Assembly: GCA_028277395.1 (NCBI GenBank)
Contig: JANQGJ010000075.1
Location: forward strand, 1-61,534
Length of the DNA: 61,534 nucleotides
Direction of reading: 5' to 3'
Source: Bacteroidales bacterium
GTDB lineage: Bacteria; Bacteroidota; Bacteroidia; Bacteroidales; F082
Of the stretch, positions 1-7,246 are shown piece by piece. The position numbers and the translations under genes are program-made. Under the pieces are notes generated by a model. It was not told where the DNA came from. It did no database searches and saw nothing but the letters and a program-made list of their open reading frames with translations. Numbering within the stretch: the first letter of the stretch is position 1; each line of letters starts with the position of its first letter.

Positions 1-832
1 AATTTTGCTACCATAGTAACGTGATGTCACACTTCTCCTCTCTGGCAACAGCTTTCTGTGTTAAGTTAATTATAGTATAGTAATAATATTTATTAATTTG
101 TACTGTTCAAATATCATTCTGGACAAAATTTTCATCTGTCTGTGCATTACATAAATCCTACTTACAAATCCTATTGAAAAAAATAATATCAATAAAATAC
201 ATTCCTAGTACAAATCCTAATTCTAAAAATTCTTAAAACAATGACTAATTATACCTAAAATCCTGTTAACAAATCATGTGTTATGCTCTTTTTTATTGTC
301 AGCTTTCTTATAATTGTTTACAGGTGCTTGTACATTGTGTTCATTTTTCTTGGGTGATGTCTTGCATTAATTTTTCTACAATCATAGATCACGCAAAGAG
401 GCATTGTAACTTTATCCATGAATAAATATATTTATGGAAGAACGAGACTACTCTTATCAAACATCCTGGAAACAGGCTCTCCTGGCCTAATGAACTGTTC
501 AGATTTTAGTAGAGAAAGAGAAGGGACTAACATTGTTGACGGTTTTTTTCCTTGTGTAAAAACATAGCCTTATTCCTCTCTTTCGTTCTTCTTGTTTTAT
601 TGATAAAATCATAAAATTGCAAACTTAGGTTGTATAAAAATAATAGCCGAAACAGTTGTAAAATCAAGGGTTGTAGCCCGCTTCAACTTTCGTATATCTT
701 GACAAGAAAGTACGCCGCAATCGGCTACTATTCTTATACTCACCGTTAGCGTTCATTGTGAGGAATCCCAAAAAACATTGTCAAGATTATCAAGAATTAT
801 ATTACTTTTAATTCAATAAAATTGGACTAAAA
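1..832. other. Gene-free left flank
   Basis: No convincing coding sequence is visible on either strand in these 832 bases. The stretch is very AT-rich. It contains an imperfect inverted repeat (GAAAGAGAAGG at 515-525 against CCTCTCTTTC at 576-585) and an attC-like palindromic stretch at 645-751 that is listed separately. A gene may have been lost here, or the region may be spacer between cassette-like accessory genes. Confidence 0.6.
645..751. repeat. attC-like palindromic element
   Basis: The outer arms AGCCGA (645-650) and TCGGCT (721-726) are perfect inverse complements. Inside them GTTG (670-673) and CAAC (684-687) form a second small stem. The element ends with ACCGTTAGCG (742-751), about 80 bases upstream of the KilA-N gene. 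A near-identical end, ACCGTTAACG, lies 20 bases upstream of the coiled-coil gene at 5162-5171. The arrangement resembles integron recombination sites (paired stems ending in GTTRRRY), but the core only partly fits that consensus, so the call is tentative. Confidence 0.35.
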
Positions 833-1714
833 ATGAGCAAAACAAAATTGAATGTCAACCAGATAGAAATTGTTCTTTACAAACAAAATCAAGAGGAATA
901 TATCTCTCTGACAGATATGGCAAAGTTTCGAGATTCTGAGAGAACAAATTATATTATCCAGAACTGGATGCGAACACGAAGCACAATCGAATTTCTTGGA
1001 CTTTGGGAACAATTAAAGAATCCAAACTTTAAAAGCATCGAATTCGATGCCTTTAGAAACGAATCTGGTTCAAATAGTTTTACTCTCACCCCAAAAAAAT
1101 GGATTGAATCAACAAATTCAATAGGAATAATATCAAAATCAGGTAGATATGGAGGGACTTATGCTCACAAAGATATTGCATTTGAGTTTGCCTCTTGGCT
1201 AAGTCCAACATTTAAACTGTACTTGATTACTGAATATCAACGACTAAAAGAAGTTGAAACAAATCAACACAACCTTGAATGGAATGTTAAAAGGATTTTG
1301 AGCAAAACAAATTATCATATTCATACCGATGCAGTTAAAAACTTCATTCTCCCTGACAAAAATTATGAAAAAGACAAAGAATGGTTGATTTACGCTGAAG
1401 AAGCAGACTTATTAAATGTTGCTCTTTTTAACTGTACTGCAAAAGACTGGAGAGATGCAAACCCCGACTTGGCAAAAAAATCAATGAACATCAGGGATAT
1501 TGCCAGTATCAACGAATTGGCAATCTTGTCAAACCTTGAGACATTAAATGCTCAAATGATCAAGGAAAAGGTAAGTAAAACAGATAGGTTCAATAAATTG
1601 AGAGAGATTGCAAAATATCAATTATCAGTTTTAAATGAAAAAGATTTTATGAAAGCTCTGAAAAAGTTAGATGATGGCATTTATGTTGAACAACGAAAAA
1701 AACTCAGAAAATAA
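833..1714 (+). CDS. KilA-N domain protein
   Basis: This 293 aa protein has an N-terminal KilA-N domain of roughly 130 residues (ISLTDMAKF near residue 25, then the GRYGGTYAHKDIAFEFASWL block typical of the family). The C-terminal half is helical and resembles the associated regions seen in stand-alone KilA-N proteins. KilA-N is a DNA-binding domain common in phage antirepressors and large DNA viruses; isolated copies occur in bacterial accessory islands. The protein is soluble, with no signal peptide. It starts at an ATG about 80 bases after an attC-like element and is followed 52 bases later by a DUF5655 nuclease-like gene in the same direction. No phage structural gene is nearby. Domain assignment is by motif recognition; the target and role are unknown. 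Confidence 0.85.
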   Translation: MSKTKLNVNQIEIVLYKQNQEEYISLTDMAKFRDSERTNYIIQNWMRTRSTIEFLGLWEQLKNPNFKSIEFDAFRNESGSNSFTLTPKKWIESTNSIGIISKSGRYGGTYAHKDIAFEFASWLSPTFKLYLITEYQRLKEVETNQHNLEWNVKRILSKTNYHIHTDAVKNFILPDKNYEKDKEWLIYAEEADLLNVALFNCTAKDWRDANPDLAKKSMNIRDIASINELAILSNLETLNAQMIKEKVSKTDRFNKLREIAKYQLSVLNEKDFMKALKKLDDGIYVEQRKKLRK

Positions 1715-1766
1715 GAAACTGCAAAACATTAGCCTGTGAAGGAATGAAATAAAAAAATATTATATA

Positions 1767-2684
1767 ATGGCTTTATATAAATTAAGTAAACGATTAGAAC
1801 ATATTAAAGAATCATCATTCAAGTTAGAACGAGAGATTCAAAAAACAACGGAAGATAATTTAAATATTGTCCTGAAACTTGAATTTGTAAAATCAGAGTT
1901 TGCGTTAAACAAATTTCGCATTGACACTTTAGCGTTTGATAATGAAAATAACTCTTTCGTAATAATTGAATATAAAAGAGATAAAAATTTCAGCGTAATT
2001 GACCAAGGTTATGCATATTTATCATTAATGCTCAATAACAAGGCTGATTTTATTCTTGAATTTAATGAAGCCAAAGAAAGAACTTTAAAACGAAATGATG
2101 TTGACTGGTCGCAATCAAAAGTGATTTTTATTTCTCCCTCATTTACCACATACCAAAGAGAAGCCATTAACTTTAAAGATTTGCCGATAGAGTTGTGGGA
2201 GGTCAAAAAATATTCAAATGAAACTGTTTCATACCAACAAATTATAAAATCAGGAGCACAAGAAAGCATTAACACAATTTCAAGGTCTGACCAAACAATA
2301 GAAAACGTTTCTAAAGAAGTAAAAGTATTTACGGAACAAGAGCATTTATTAAAAACAGAATTTGAAATCAGGGAACTCTATGAGTTATTCAAAGATGGAG
2401 TTTTTAATTTGGCTGATAACGTATCATTAAATCCACGAAAACATTTTGTTGGGTTTAAAATTGAAGGAAATACATTTTGTGATATAATCTTTCTTGGAAA
2501 AAGTTTGAAACTTATAATAAATCTTAAAAGTGGAGAACTTGATGACCCAAAGGGAATTTCACGAGACATATCAAATGTTGGTCATTGGGGAAACGGTGCT
2601 TATGAAGTAAGAATAAATGATTCAGAAAATTTGGAATACATTTTAAGTCTGGTAAAACAATCGTTAAAGAAAAACAGAGGATAA
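1767..2684 (+). CDS. DUF5655 protein with PD-(D/E)XK nuclease-like N-terminus
   Basis: This 305 aa protein has two parts. Residues about 15-150 contain RIDTLAF (Asp53), then a strand ending in IEYK (Glu68, Lys70) and a downstream Gln-Tyr helix (Gln80). This matches the D-x(n)-E-x-K core of PD-(D/E)XK nucleases, of the type found in NucS/DUF91-like proteins. Residues about 200-305 match the DUF5655 domain, with its HFVGFKI, FCDIIF and GHWGNGAYEVRI segments. It probably binds or cuts nucleic acid, but the substrate is unknown. It lies 52 bases downstream of the KilA-N gene and could be co-transcribed with it. Such proteins are often found in defence or mobile regions; that role is inference here. 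Confidence 0.8.
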   Translation: MALYKLSKRLEHIKESSFKLEREIQKTTEDNLNIVLKLEFVKSEFALNKFRIDTLAFDNENNSFVIIEYKRDKNFSVIDQGYAYLSLMLNNKADFILEFNEAKERTLKRNDVDWSQSKVIFISPSFTTYQREAINFKDLPIELWEVKKYSNETVSYQQIIKSGAQESINTISRSDQTIENVSKEVKVFTEQEHLLKTEFEIRELYELFKDGVFNLADNVSLNPRKHFVGFKIEGNTFCDIIFLGKSLKLIINLKSGELDDPKGISRDISNVGHWGNGAYEVRINDSENLEYILSLVKQSLKKNRG

Positions 2685-2801
2685 AGAATAAACTATCTAC
2701 TTTTGTTAATTTAGATTGGAAAGAGAATTTACGATGAAATCAGAATCGTTTAAGAAGAAAATTGAAAAGGACTGCATCTATGGAATAAACAGCCTTTTTA
2801 C

Positions 2802-2942
2802 CTAACCAACTTTATTCCATTTTGTGCCATGGCACCTTGGACATGGGGGTAAAGTATCAGAATTATCATCCAATGTAATTACTTCTCCACATTTGACGCA
2901 TTGGTAACGTCCTTTGCCTGGTTTTTCACCTGTAGTGTACAT
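2802..2942 (-). CDS. 46 aa zinc-ribbon protein
   Basis: A short minus-strand ORF encodes 46 residues with two CxxC pairs, QCVKCGE and PPCPRCHG, separated by about 16 residues. This is a complete zinc ribbon. It starts MYTTGEKPGKG and ends with a TAG at 2802-2804. The pattern (TGEKPGKGxYxCxxCG then LPPCPxC) is that of a recognised family of small zinc-ribbon proteins. It lies 52 bases downstream of the 43 aa basic gene in the same direction, and both are divergent from the LexA-like gene. They are therefore likely co-transcribed and under that regulator. Function is unknown; a role as a nucleic-acid-binding accessory is a guess. Confidence 0.75.
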   Translation of the reverse strand: MYTTGEKPGKGRYQCVKCGEVITLDDNSDTLPPCPRCHGTKWNKVG

Positions 2943-2994
2943 GATAAAAAAAAATTAAATGTTAATACTTGTTCCAACTTTTAAATGTGAAACA

Positions 2995-3126
2995 TTACTT
3001 ACGCTTTTTAGTCGGCCCTACTTTAATTTTTTCGGTTACTGTAGTTGCTGGCCGTCTGTCAGCTTCTCTTGATGGGACAAATTGTCCTGTTCGTGCATCT
3101 CGCACTCTTGTTGATGTTTTTGACAT
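2995..3126 (-). CDS. 43 aa basic small protein
   Basis: A minus-strand ORF encodes 43 residues rich in Arg, Lys and Thr (MSKTSTRVRDARTGQFVP, then RRPATTVTEKIKVG and a KKRK tail). It matches a family of tiny proteins with the motif R-D-x-x-T-G-x-F-V and a later RRPxTTVTE that occurs in many bacterial accessory regions, sometimes mislabelled as a transporter. It has no membrane segment. Its start lies 131 bases from the start of the divergent LexA-like gene, and two inverted repeats between them are plausible operators. The 46 aa zinc-ribbon gene follows in the same direction. Function is unknown. Confidence 0.7.
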   Translation of the reverse strand: MSKTSTRVRDARTGQFVPSREADRRPATTVTEKIKVGPTKKRK

Positions 3127-3155
3127 CTTTTTTATAAATTTTTAATTAAACATTA

Positions 3156-3172
3156 AACACTTCTTGAGTGTT
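3156..3172. promoter_or_regulatory. Inverted repeat AACACT-N5-AGTGTT
   Basis: A perfect 6 bp inverted repeat with a 5-base spacer lies in the divergent promoter region between the 43 aa gene and the LexA-like gene. It partly overlaps the second operator candidate at 3169-3190. It may be a regulator binding half of a compound operator. Confidence 0.4.
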
Positions 3173-3190
3173 CTACAATAAACTAGAACA
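3169..3190. promoter_or_regulatory. Operator candidate TGTTCTA-N8-TAGAACA
   Basis: This is a perfect 7 bp inverted repeat with an 8-base spacer, 22 bp in all. It sits 13 bases upstream of a TAnnTTTG -7 element for the LexA-like gene, so a bound dimer would cover the -33 region. The GTTC/GAAC half-sites recall LexA boxes of other bacteria. Autoregulation by the adjacent repressor, together with control of the two divergent small genes, is the natural reading. Confidence 0.6.
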
Positions 3191-3203
3191 AATATATTTT
3201 TTC

Positions 3204-3211
3204 TATATTTG
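3204..3211 (+). promoter_or_regulatory. -7 element of the LexA-like gene
   Basis: TATATTTG matches the Bacteroidota TAnnTTTG consensus and lies 46 bases upstream of the ATG at 3257. No clear TTTG -33 box is seen; that position is covered by the palindromic operator. Confidence 0.5.
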
Positions 3212-3256
3212 CAAGACAAGCAATGTTAATAACTTGTTATAAAAAGTTGATAATCA

Positions 3257-3862
3257 ATGGAGGATTTACATAAAAACCAAGTTTTGCTCTTAAGGCTTTT
3301 AGAACAAAATGTCGATAGTCCATTGACTATTCGTGAAATTCAAAGTGCTTTAGACTTTTCATCTCCAAGTGTTGTAGCACATCATATTCAGCAATTGGAG
3401 AAGAAAGGATATTTAAAGCGGAATCCTAACAACCCTAGAGACTATCAAGTTTTTCTTACACCAGAAAAAGAAATAGTTGTTCTTAACCAATATGGAAATG
3501 CTCATTGTGGACCTAATGGCTCTATTTTGGATGGAAATCCAGTTGATAAAATCCCTATTGCATCTAAATTGTTGAAATTTCCAGCTAATGAAGCATTTAT
3601 AGTTTCTGCAAAAGGAGATTCAATGGAACCTCGTATTCATGAAGGTGATTTATTAATTTCACAAAAATCAGATTATCCTGATAATGAAGCAATAGTTGTT
3701 TGTGTTTTGGGAGAAAAGGTATTGGTTAAGAAATTTTTCAGACAAAATGGGAAAATAACTTTATTCTCGATTAATGGTGAAAATTACCCTCCAATACCTG
3801 TGTCAGATGATGACTACTTTAAAGTTGAAGGGATAGTGCGTAATATAATTAAATTCAATTAG
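3257..3862 (+). CDS. LexA/S24-family self-cleaving transcriptional repressor
   Basis: This 201 aa protein has LexA architecture: an N-terminal winged helix (residues about 1-65, with a recognition helix near SPSVVAHHIQQLEKKGYLKR) and a C-terminal S24 peptidase. The catalytic Ser is in GDSMEP (Ser122) and the catalytic Lys in VLVKKFF (Lys158). The autocleavage bond is probably Cys84-Gly85 in AHCGPNG, where LexA normally has Ala-Gly. The protein should repress its own promoter and the divergent small genes, and be inactivated by RecA-stimulated self-cleavage. It is followed 6 bases later by the RhuM gene, implying an operon. Whether it is the genomic LexA or a dedicated regulator of this accessory module cannot be decided from the window; the context favours the latter. 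Confidence 0.88.
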   Translation: MEDLHKNQVLLLRLLEQNVDSPLTIREIQSALDFSSPSVVAHHIQQLEKKGYLKRNPNNPRDYQVFLTPEKEIVVLNQYGNAHCGPNGSILDGNPVDKIPIASKLLKFPANEAFIVSAKGDSMEPRIHEGDLLISQKSDYPDNEAIVVCVLGEKVLVKKFFRQNGKITLFSINGENYPPIPVSDDDYFKVEGIVRNIIKFN

Positions 3863-3868
3863 CCTGTT

Positions 3869-4861
3869 ATGAGTAAATCCGAAATACTATTATATCAAAC
3901 CGAAGACGGACAAACCAAGATTGATGTTCGTTTAGAAGAAGAGACAGTTTGGCTTTCACAGGCACAAATGAGTGAGCTTTTTCAAAAGGAACGTTCCGTT
4001 GTAACAAAGCATATCAAGAATATTTTTGAGGAAGGAGAATTATTGGAAGAAAGCAATGTGCAAATTTTGCACATTAGTGGTTCCGACCGTCCTGTTAAAT
4101 TTTATAATCTTGATGTAATAATCTCAGTTGGATACAGAGTAAAGAGTCATCAGGGAACGAAATTTCGTCAGTGGGCAACATCACGTTTAAAGGAATATAT
4201 CGTAAAAGGATTTACAATGAACGATGATTTGCTTAAACAAGCTGGTGGAGGCAATTACTTCGATGAATTATTGGCACGCATCCGAGATATTCGTTCATCA
4301 GAAAAAGTATTTTGGAGAAAAGTTCTTGATATTTATGCCACAAGTATAGACTATAACCCATCATTGGAAATGTCTGTGTTGTTTTTTAAAACTGTTCAGA
4401 ATAAAATGCATTGGGCAGCTCATGGGCATACAGCAGCAGAGATAATTTATCAACGAGTTGATTCAGTAAACCCAAATTTAGGATTAAGTAGTTTCAAGGG
4501 TAAGAAACCAACAAAGCAGGAAACAGAGGTTGCTAAAAACTACCTTGCAGAGGATGAACTAAACATCTTGAACCGAATTGTGACAGCTTATTTGGAATTG
4601 GCGGAAATTCAGGCACTCAACCAAGAACCAATGTATATGAAAGACTGGATTGAGCAACTTGATACATTCCTAAAAATGACACGAAAGGATATTTTGAATC
4701 ATGCAGGTACAATCAGTCATAAACAAGCATTGGAAAAAGCACATACGGAGTATCAAAAGTTTAAGAAACTGAGGAAAAATGAGATTTCTGAAGTTGAAAA
4801 GCATTTTTTAGAGCAGGTTAACGAAACTGAAAAAAAACTGAAGGATAAAAATAAAGGATAG
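3869..4861 (+). CDS. RhuM family protein
   Basis: This 330 aa protein matches the RhuM (virulence protein RhuM / Fic-DOC N-terminal-like) family along its length. Recognisable segments include the start LLYQTEDGQTKIDVRLEEETVWLSQ, YRVKSHQGTKFRQWAT near residue 90 and FFKTVQNKMHWAAHGHTAAE near residue 178. The family is widespread in pathogenicity islands and mobile regions and often carries KilA-N/BRO-like DNA-binding features; its biochemical activity is not established. The protein is soluble and full length. It starts 6 bases after the stop of the LexA-like repressor, so the two are almost certainly co-transcribed and damage-regulated expression is plausible. Confidence 0.88.
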   Translation: MSKSEILLYQTEDGQTKIDVRLEEETVWLSQAQMSELFQKERSVVTKHIKNIFEEGELLEESNVQILHISGSDRPVKFYNLDVIISVGYRVKSHQGTKFRQWATSRLKEYIVKGFTMNDDLLKQAGGGNYFDELLARIRDIRSSEKVFWRKVLDIYATSIDYNPSLEMSVLFFKTVQNKMHWAAHGHTAAEIIYQRVDSVNPNLGLSSFKGKKPTKQETEVAKNYLAEDELNILNRIVTAYLELAEIQALNQEPMYMKDWIEQLDTFLKMTRKDILNHAGTISHKQALEKAHTEYQKFKKLRKNEISEVEKHFLEQVNETEKKLKDKNKG

Positions 4862-5190
4862 TATCATGATACCGACCCACACCATACCTTCACTCTCAGG
4901 CACATTTGACATTCCCTCAAGGCTTGCCCACAGTCCAAAAATGCCAAAAGAGCCTCCAAGCCCTTCCCGCTCTAACACACAGACAGAGAGACAGTGCATA
5001 AATGAAGGGACTGATGATAAAACGAATCAAGGCCAGCGTACAATAAGCCATCATAAAACATTCCACAGACAGTGCTATATTTGAACGAAATAACATTTAA
5101 TCAGCAGCTTAGCAGGCTGACAAGTTTGTGTTCTTAAATGCGCAACGATTTTATACCGCTGACCGTTAACGCAAATAATAAAAACTCAGG
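4862..5190. other. Intergenic spacer with cassette-like sequence
   Basis: This 329-base gap holds one open frame (4866-5084) whose translation is low-complexity and rich in Pro, Ser and Thr, with no recognisable domain; it looks non-coding. The GC and C-run content of 4890-5050 differs from the surrounding AT-rich genes. Near the end a TCAGC/GCTGA inverted repeat (about 5100-5120) is followed by ACCGTTAACG (5162-5171), an attC-like end also found before the KilA-N gene. Confidence 0.4.
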
Positions 5191-6018
5191 ATGATGAAAA
5201 AATTTGACAAATTACCACAGAAGGAAATTTTAGAAAGGCTAAAGATTGAAACCGAAATAAATGAACTAAAGAAACCTTTTTATAAGCAAAAAGAATTTTT
5301 CATCGCAATTCTTCCAATTGGGTTGGGAATTATTGGCTTAATTTTTTCTTGGGCTTCTGGTTATTTTGATATCAAACTTAGAGAAATACAAGTGTCGAAA
5401 GATGAACTTGCGTTTAAAATATCGAAATTAGAATTTGAAGAAGATAGTCTTTATAAGAATTTTAGAAGAGATAGTATTCGCCTAAGTGAGAATTATGAAA
5501 ACAAGAATATTGAATTAAATAATGAATATCAAAGGAGAAAAGATTCTTTAGAAAATGAATATCAGGCTGAAATAGAAACTCGAATTAAAGAAAGAGAACG
5601 AATTGAGAATAATTTGAAACTACGGATTGATAACCTTGATTTATCAAACTCTAAAAACAAAGAAACTATTAAGGATTTGGTTAAACAAAATGAAAGTGAC
5701 AAAGAAATAATAGCTGCGTTGAAGAAAGACAACATAGTGTTGAAAAATAAATTAAAGACGGCTGAAAGTGATTTAGATAACGTTTACTTGTTAAAACAAA
5801 AATACAAACTAATCACCTTTTTTAGGTATAACAGAAGATATGAGTGGTTAGGATTTAAACAAGCTAAAAATCTTGTTGGAGAAGACTTCACGCCTGAAAT
5901 AGTTAAAAAGTTAATAGAACAATATCCTGATGTTTTTTTTGAATATTTTACAAACTTGAAAGAAGACCCAAAAGGAATTGCACTAAAACTTGATGTTAAT
6001 TGGGAAAAATTAAAATAA
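5191..6018 (+). CDS. Membrane-anchored coiled-coil protein, unknown
   Basis: This 275 aa protein has a short cytoplasmic N-terminus, one membrane segment (about residues 36-57, FFIAILPIGLGIIGLIFSWA) and then a long charged coiled coil (about 62-190) rich in Glu, Lys, Asn and Asp. The C-terminal domain of about 80 residues contains KYKLITFFRYNRRYEW and YPDVFFEYFTNLKEDP; I do not recognise it. Two Met codons are adjacent at the start (5191 and 5194). It stands alone, 20 bases after the attC-like ACCGTTAACG motif. Low GC and high Lys/Asn usage match the neighbouring accessory genes. A role as a membrane sensor or scaffold is speculation. Confidence 0.75.
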   Translation: MMKKFDKLPQKEILERLKIETEINELKKPFYKQKEFFIAILPIGLGIIGLIFSWASGYFDIKLREIQVSKDELAFKISKLEFEEDSLYKNFRRDSIRLSENYENKNIELNNEYQRRKDSLENEYQAEIETRIKERERIENNLKLRIDNLDLSNSKNKETIKDLVKQNESDKEIIAALKKDNIVLKNKLKTAESDLDNVYLLKQKYKLITFFRYNRRYEWLGFKQAKNLVGEDFTPEIVKKLIEQYPDVFFEYFTNLKEDPKGIALKLDVNWEKLK

Positions 6019-6420
6019 ATTACATACACTAACTAAATCATGCAATGCTGTCTTTAGAGAGTAATTAAACCGAAAGTTTCACTGCATCAACGCCAATTCT
6101 TCTTTGACGATTTGGCTATAAAAACTAAAATATTAATAAACGAATAGGCTCAGTAGCAGCCTGACTGTGAACCGTTTCAAAGTCCCACACTCCACATAGT
6201 CGAACAGTTCCTCCCCAATTAGTCCAATACCCCAATACCACTCAATCAAAACCCACACAATATCCTGAATGAGATTGATGAAACTACCTATATCAAAGAT
6301 GTATAAATTCCACCAAAATTACACCCCTCCACCCCTCTCTTCCCAAAAAAATCCCTAAATTTGCATCATTAATCACAGATAATTCGCTAAAAAATTGATT
6401 AATATTTATTCTTACATAGG

Positions 6421-6490
6421 GAGAACCCGTTGTGCTCCGCCTCGGCGGACAGGTTTTAGCGAGCCTGCTGTGTGCACAACGGGTTTTCTC
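6421..6490. repeat. Three-way-junction palindromic element
   Basis: The outer arms GAGAA-CCCGTTGTGC (6421-6435) and GCACAACGGG-TT-TTCTC (6474-6490) form a 15 bp stem with a 2-base bulge. They enclose two further hairpins: TCCGCC-TC-GGCGGA (6436-6449) and CAGG-N10-CCTG (6450-6467). The element is GC-rich inside an AT-rich spacer. It could be a REP-like or miniature mobile element, an attC-like site, or a structured RNA in the leader of the gene at 6606. Confidence 0.6.
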
Positions 6491-6594
6491 ATGGGAGATT
6501 AAAAAATGAGTCTTAAACAAAAAATTCATGAAAAAGTCTGCATGCATTTGCAGCACAGGATGGTATCAACGGAAATTGTTTCCTTAATTTTGAA

Positions 6595-6600
6595 AGGAGG
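6595..6600 (+). promoter_or_regulatory. Perfect Shine-Dalgarno AGGAGG
   Basis: AGGAGG ends 5 bases before the ATG at 6606. Strong Shine-Dalgarno sequences are rare in Bacteroidota, and most genes in this window lack one. It fixes the start of this small gene. Confidence 0.75.
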
Positions 6601-6605
6601 CAGTC

Positions 6606-6899
6606 ATGGTTAAAATTGAAATTGAAGGATTGCCTGGCGATGATGCTCGGGAAATTCACTTGAGTGGAAGCACAGAAAGGCTGTTTAAACAGTTTTTTGG
6701 CCCGGAGGATATCAACGATACCAAAACCACACTATTTAACCTTATGCATGGCATAGCAGAAACCAGTGTGGCTTTCAACAAACTGATCCTGAAAGATGAA
6801 CCGGATCCAAATGCTTACATTAGCAGTAATATTAATACGGGATTGTACCTAATAGTACAGTTTTATGAGTTGCTGGATGGGATTGAGACAGATGGTTAA
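6606..6899 (+). CDS. 97 aa hypothetical protein
   Basis: This small acidic soluble protein of 97 residues has no recognised domain. It begins MVKIEIEGLPGDDAREIHLSG and is predicted mostly helical after residue 25. The perfect AGGAGG ribosome binding site 5 bases upstream strongly supports this start and real translation. It stands alone between the palindromic element at 6421-6490 and a terminator-like hairpin at 6929-6958. The unusual ribosome binding site suggests possible foreign origin. Confidence 0.6.
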   Translation: MVKIEIEGLPGDDAREIHLSGSTERLFKQFFGPEDINDTKTTLFNLMHGIAETSVAFNKLILKDEPDPNAYISSNINTGLYLIVQFYELLDGIETDG

Positions 6900-7246
6900 G
6901 TGTGTTAGAACGGTATTATAGGGGTTTCAAGGTGTATGCGTTTGGTGTGCACCTTTTTAATTTGAAAATTTGATGATTTGAAAATTTGCTGCCTGAAGAA
7001 AATTATAAATCCACGATCGCAGAAGTAAAACTAAGGTAATATTTCATAATGATCATTTTATAGCTATCAGGAAGCAACAAAGCTTGAGCAGAAAAGTTTG
7101 GTTGTATGTAAAATTTCAATATAAAAGTAATTATTTGCTATTCTCGACGAACTGAGACATTCATACATTTCTTAATCGCATAACATTAACCTTCTCACTA
7201 AGGATTAAATACCATTTTTTTCAGGCTGACTAAAGTCAGGAAGGCA
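6900..7246. other. Intergenic spacer
   Basis: The only feature I see in this gap is the weak terminator-like hairpin near its left end; the rest is AT-rich without a gene. Confidence 0.5.
6929..6958 (+). terminator. Probable terminator after the 97 aa gene
   Basis: AAGGTG (6929-6934) pairs with CACCTT (6950-6955), and the run of T continues to 6958. The stem is short with a 15-base loop, so this is a modest candidate. Confidence 0.45.

Larger units (their letters stand above)
6019..6605. other. Gene-free stretch with structured repeat
   Basis: There is no convincing gene in these 587 bases. A minus-strand open frame at 6293-6556 runs through the palindromic element at 6421-6490 and looks artefactual. 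The interval 6180-6350 is unusually C-rich on the plus strand. Confidence 0.5.

Noticed and set aside
4866..5084. 72-codon plus-strand frame rich in Pro and Ser after the RhuM gene
   Set aside because: Low-complexity composition and no domain; overlaps a shorter antisense frame and looks like spacer sequence.
6293..6556. 87-codon minus-strand frame
   Set aside because: Runs through the palindromic element at 6421-6490 and has no protein-like conservation signal.
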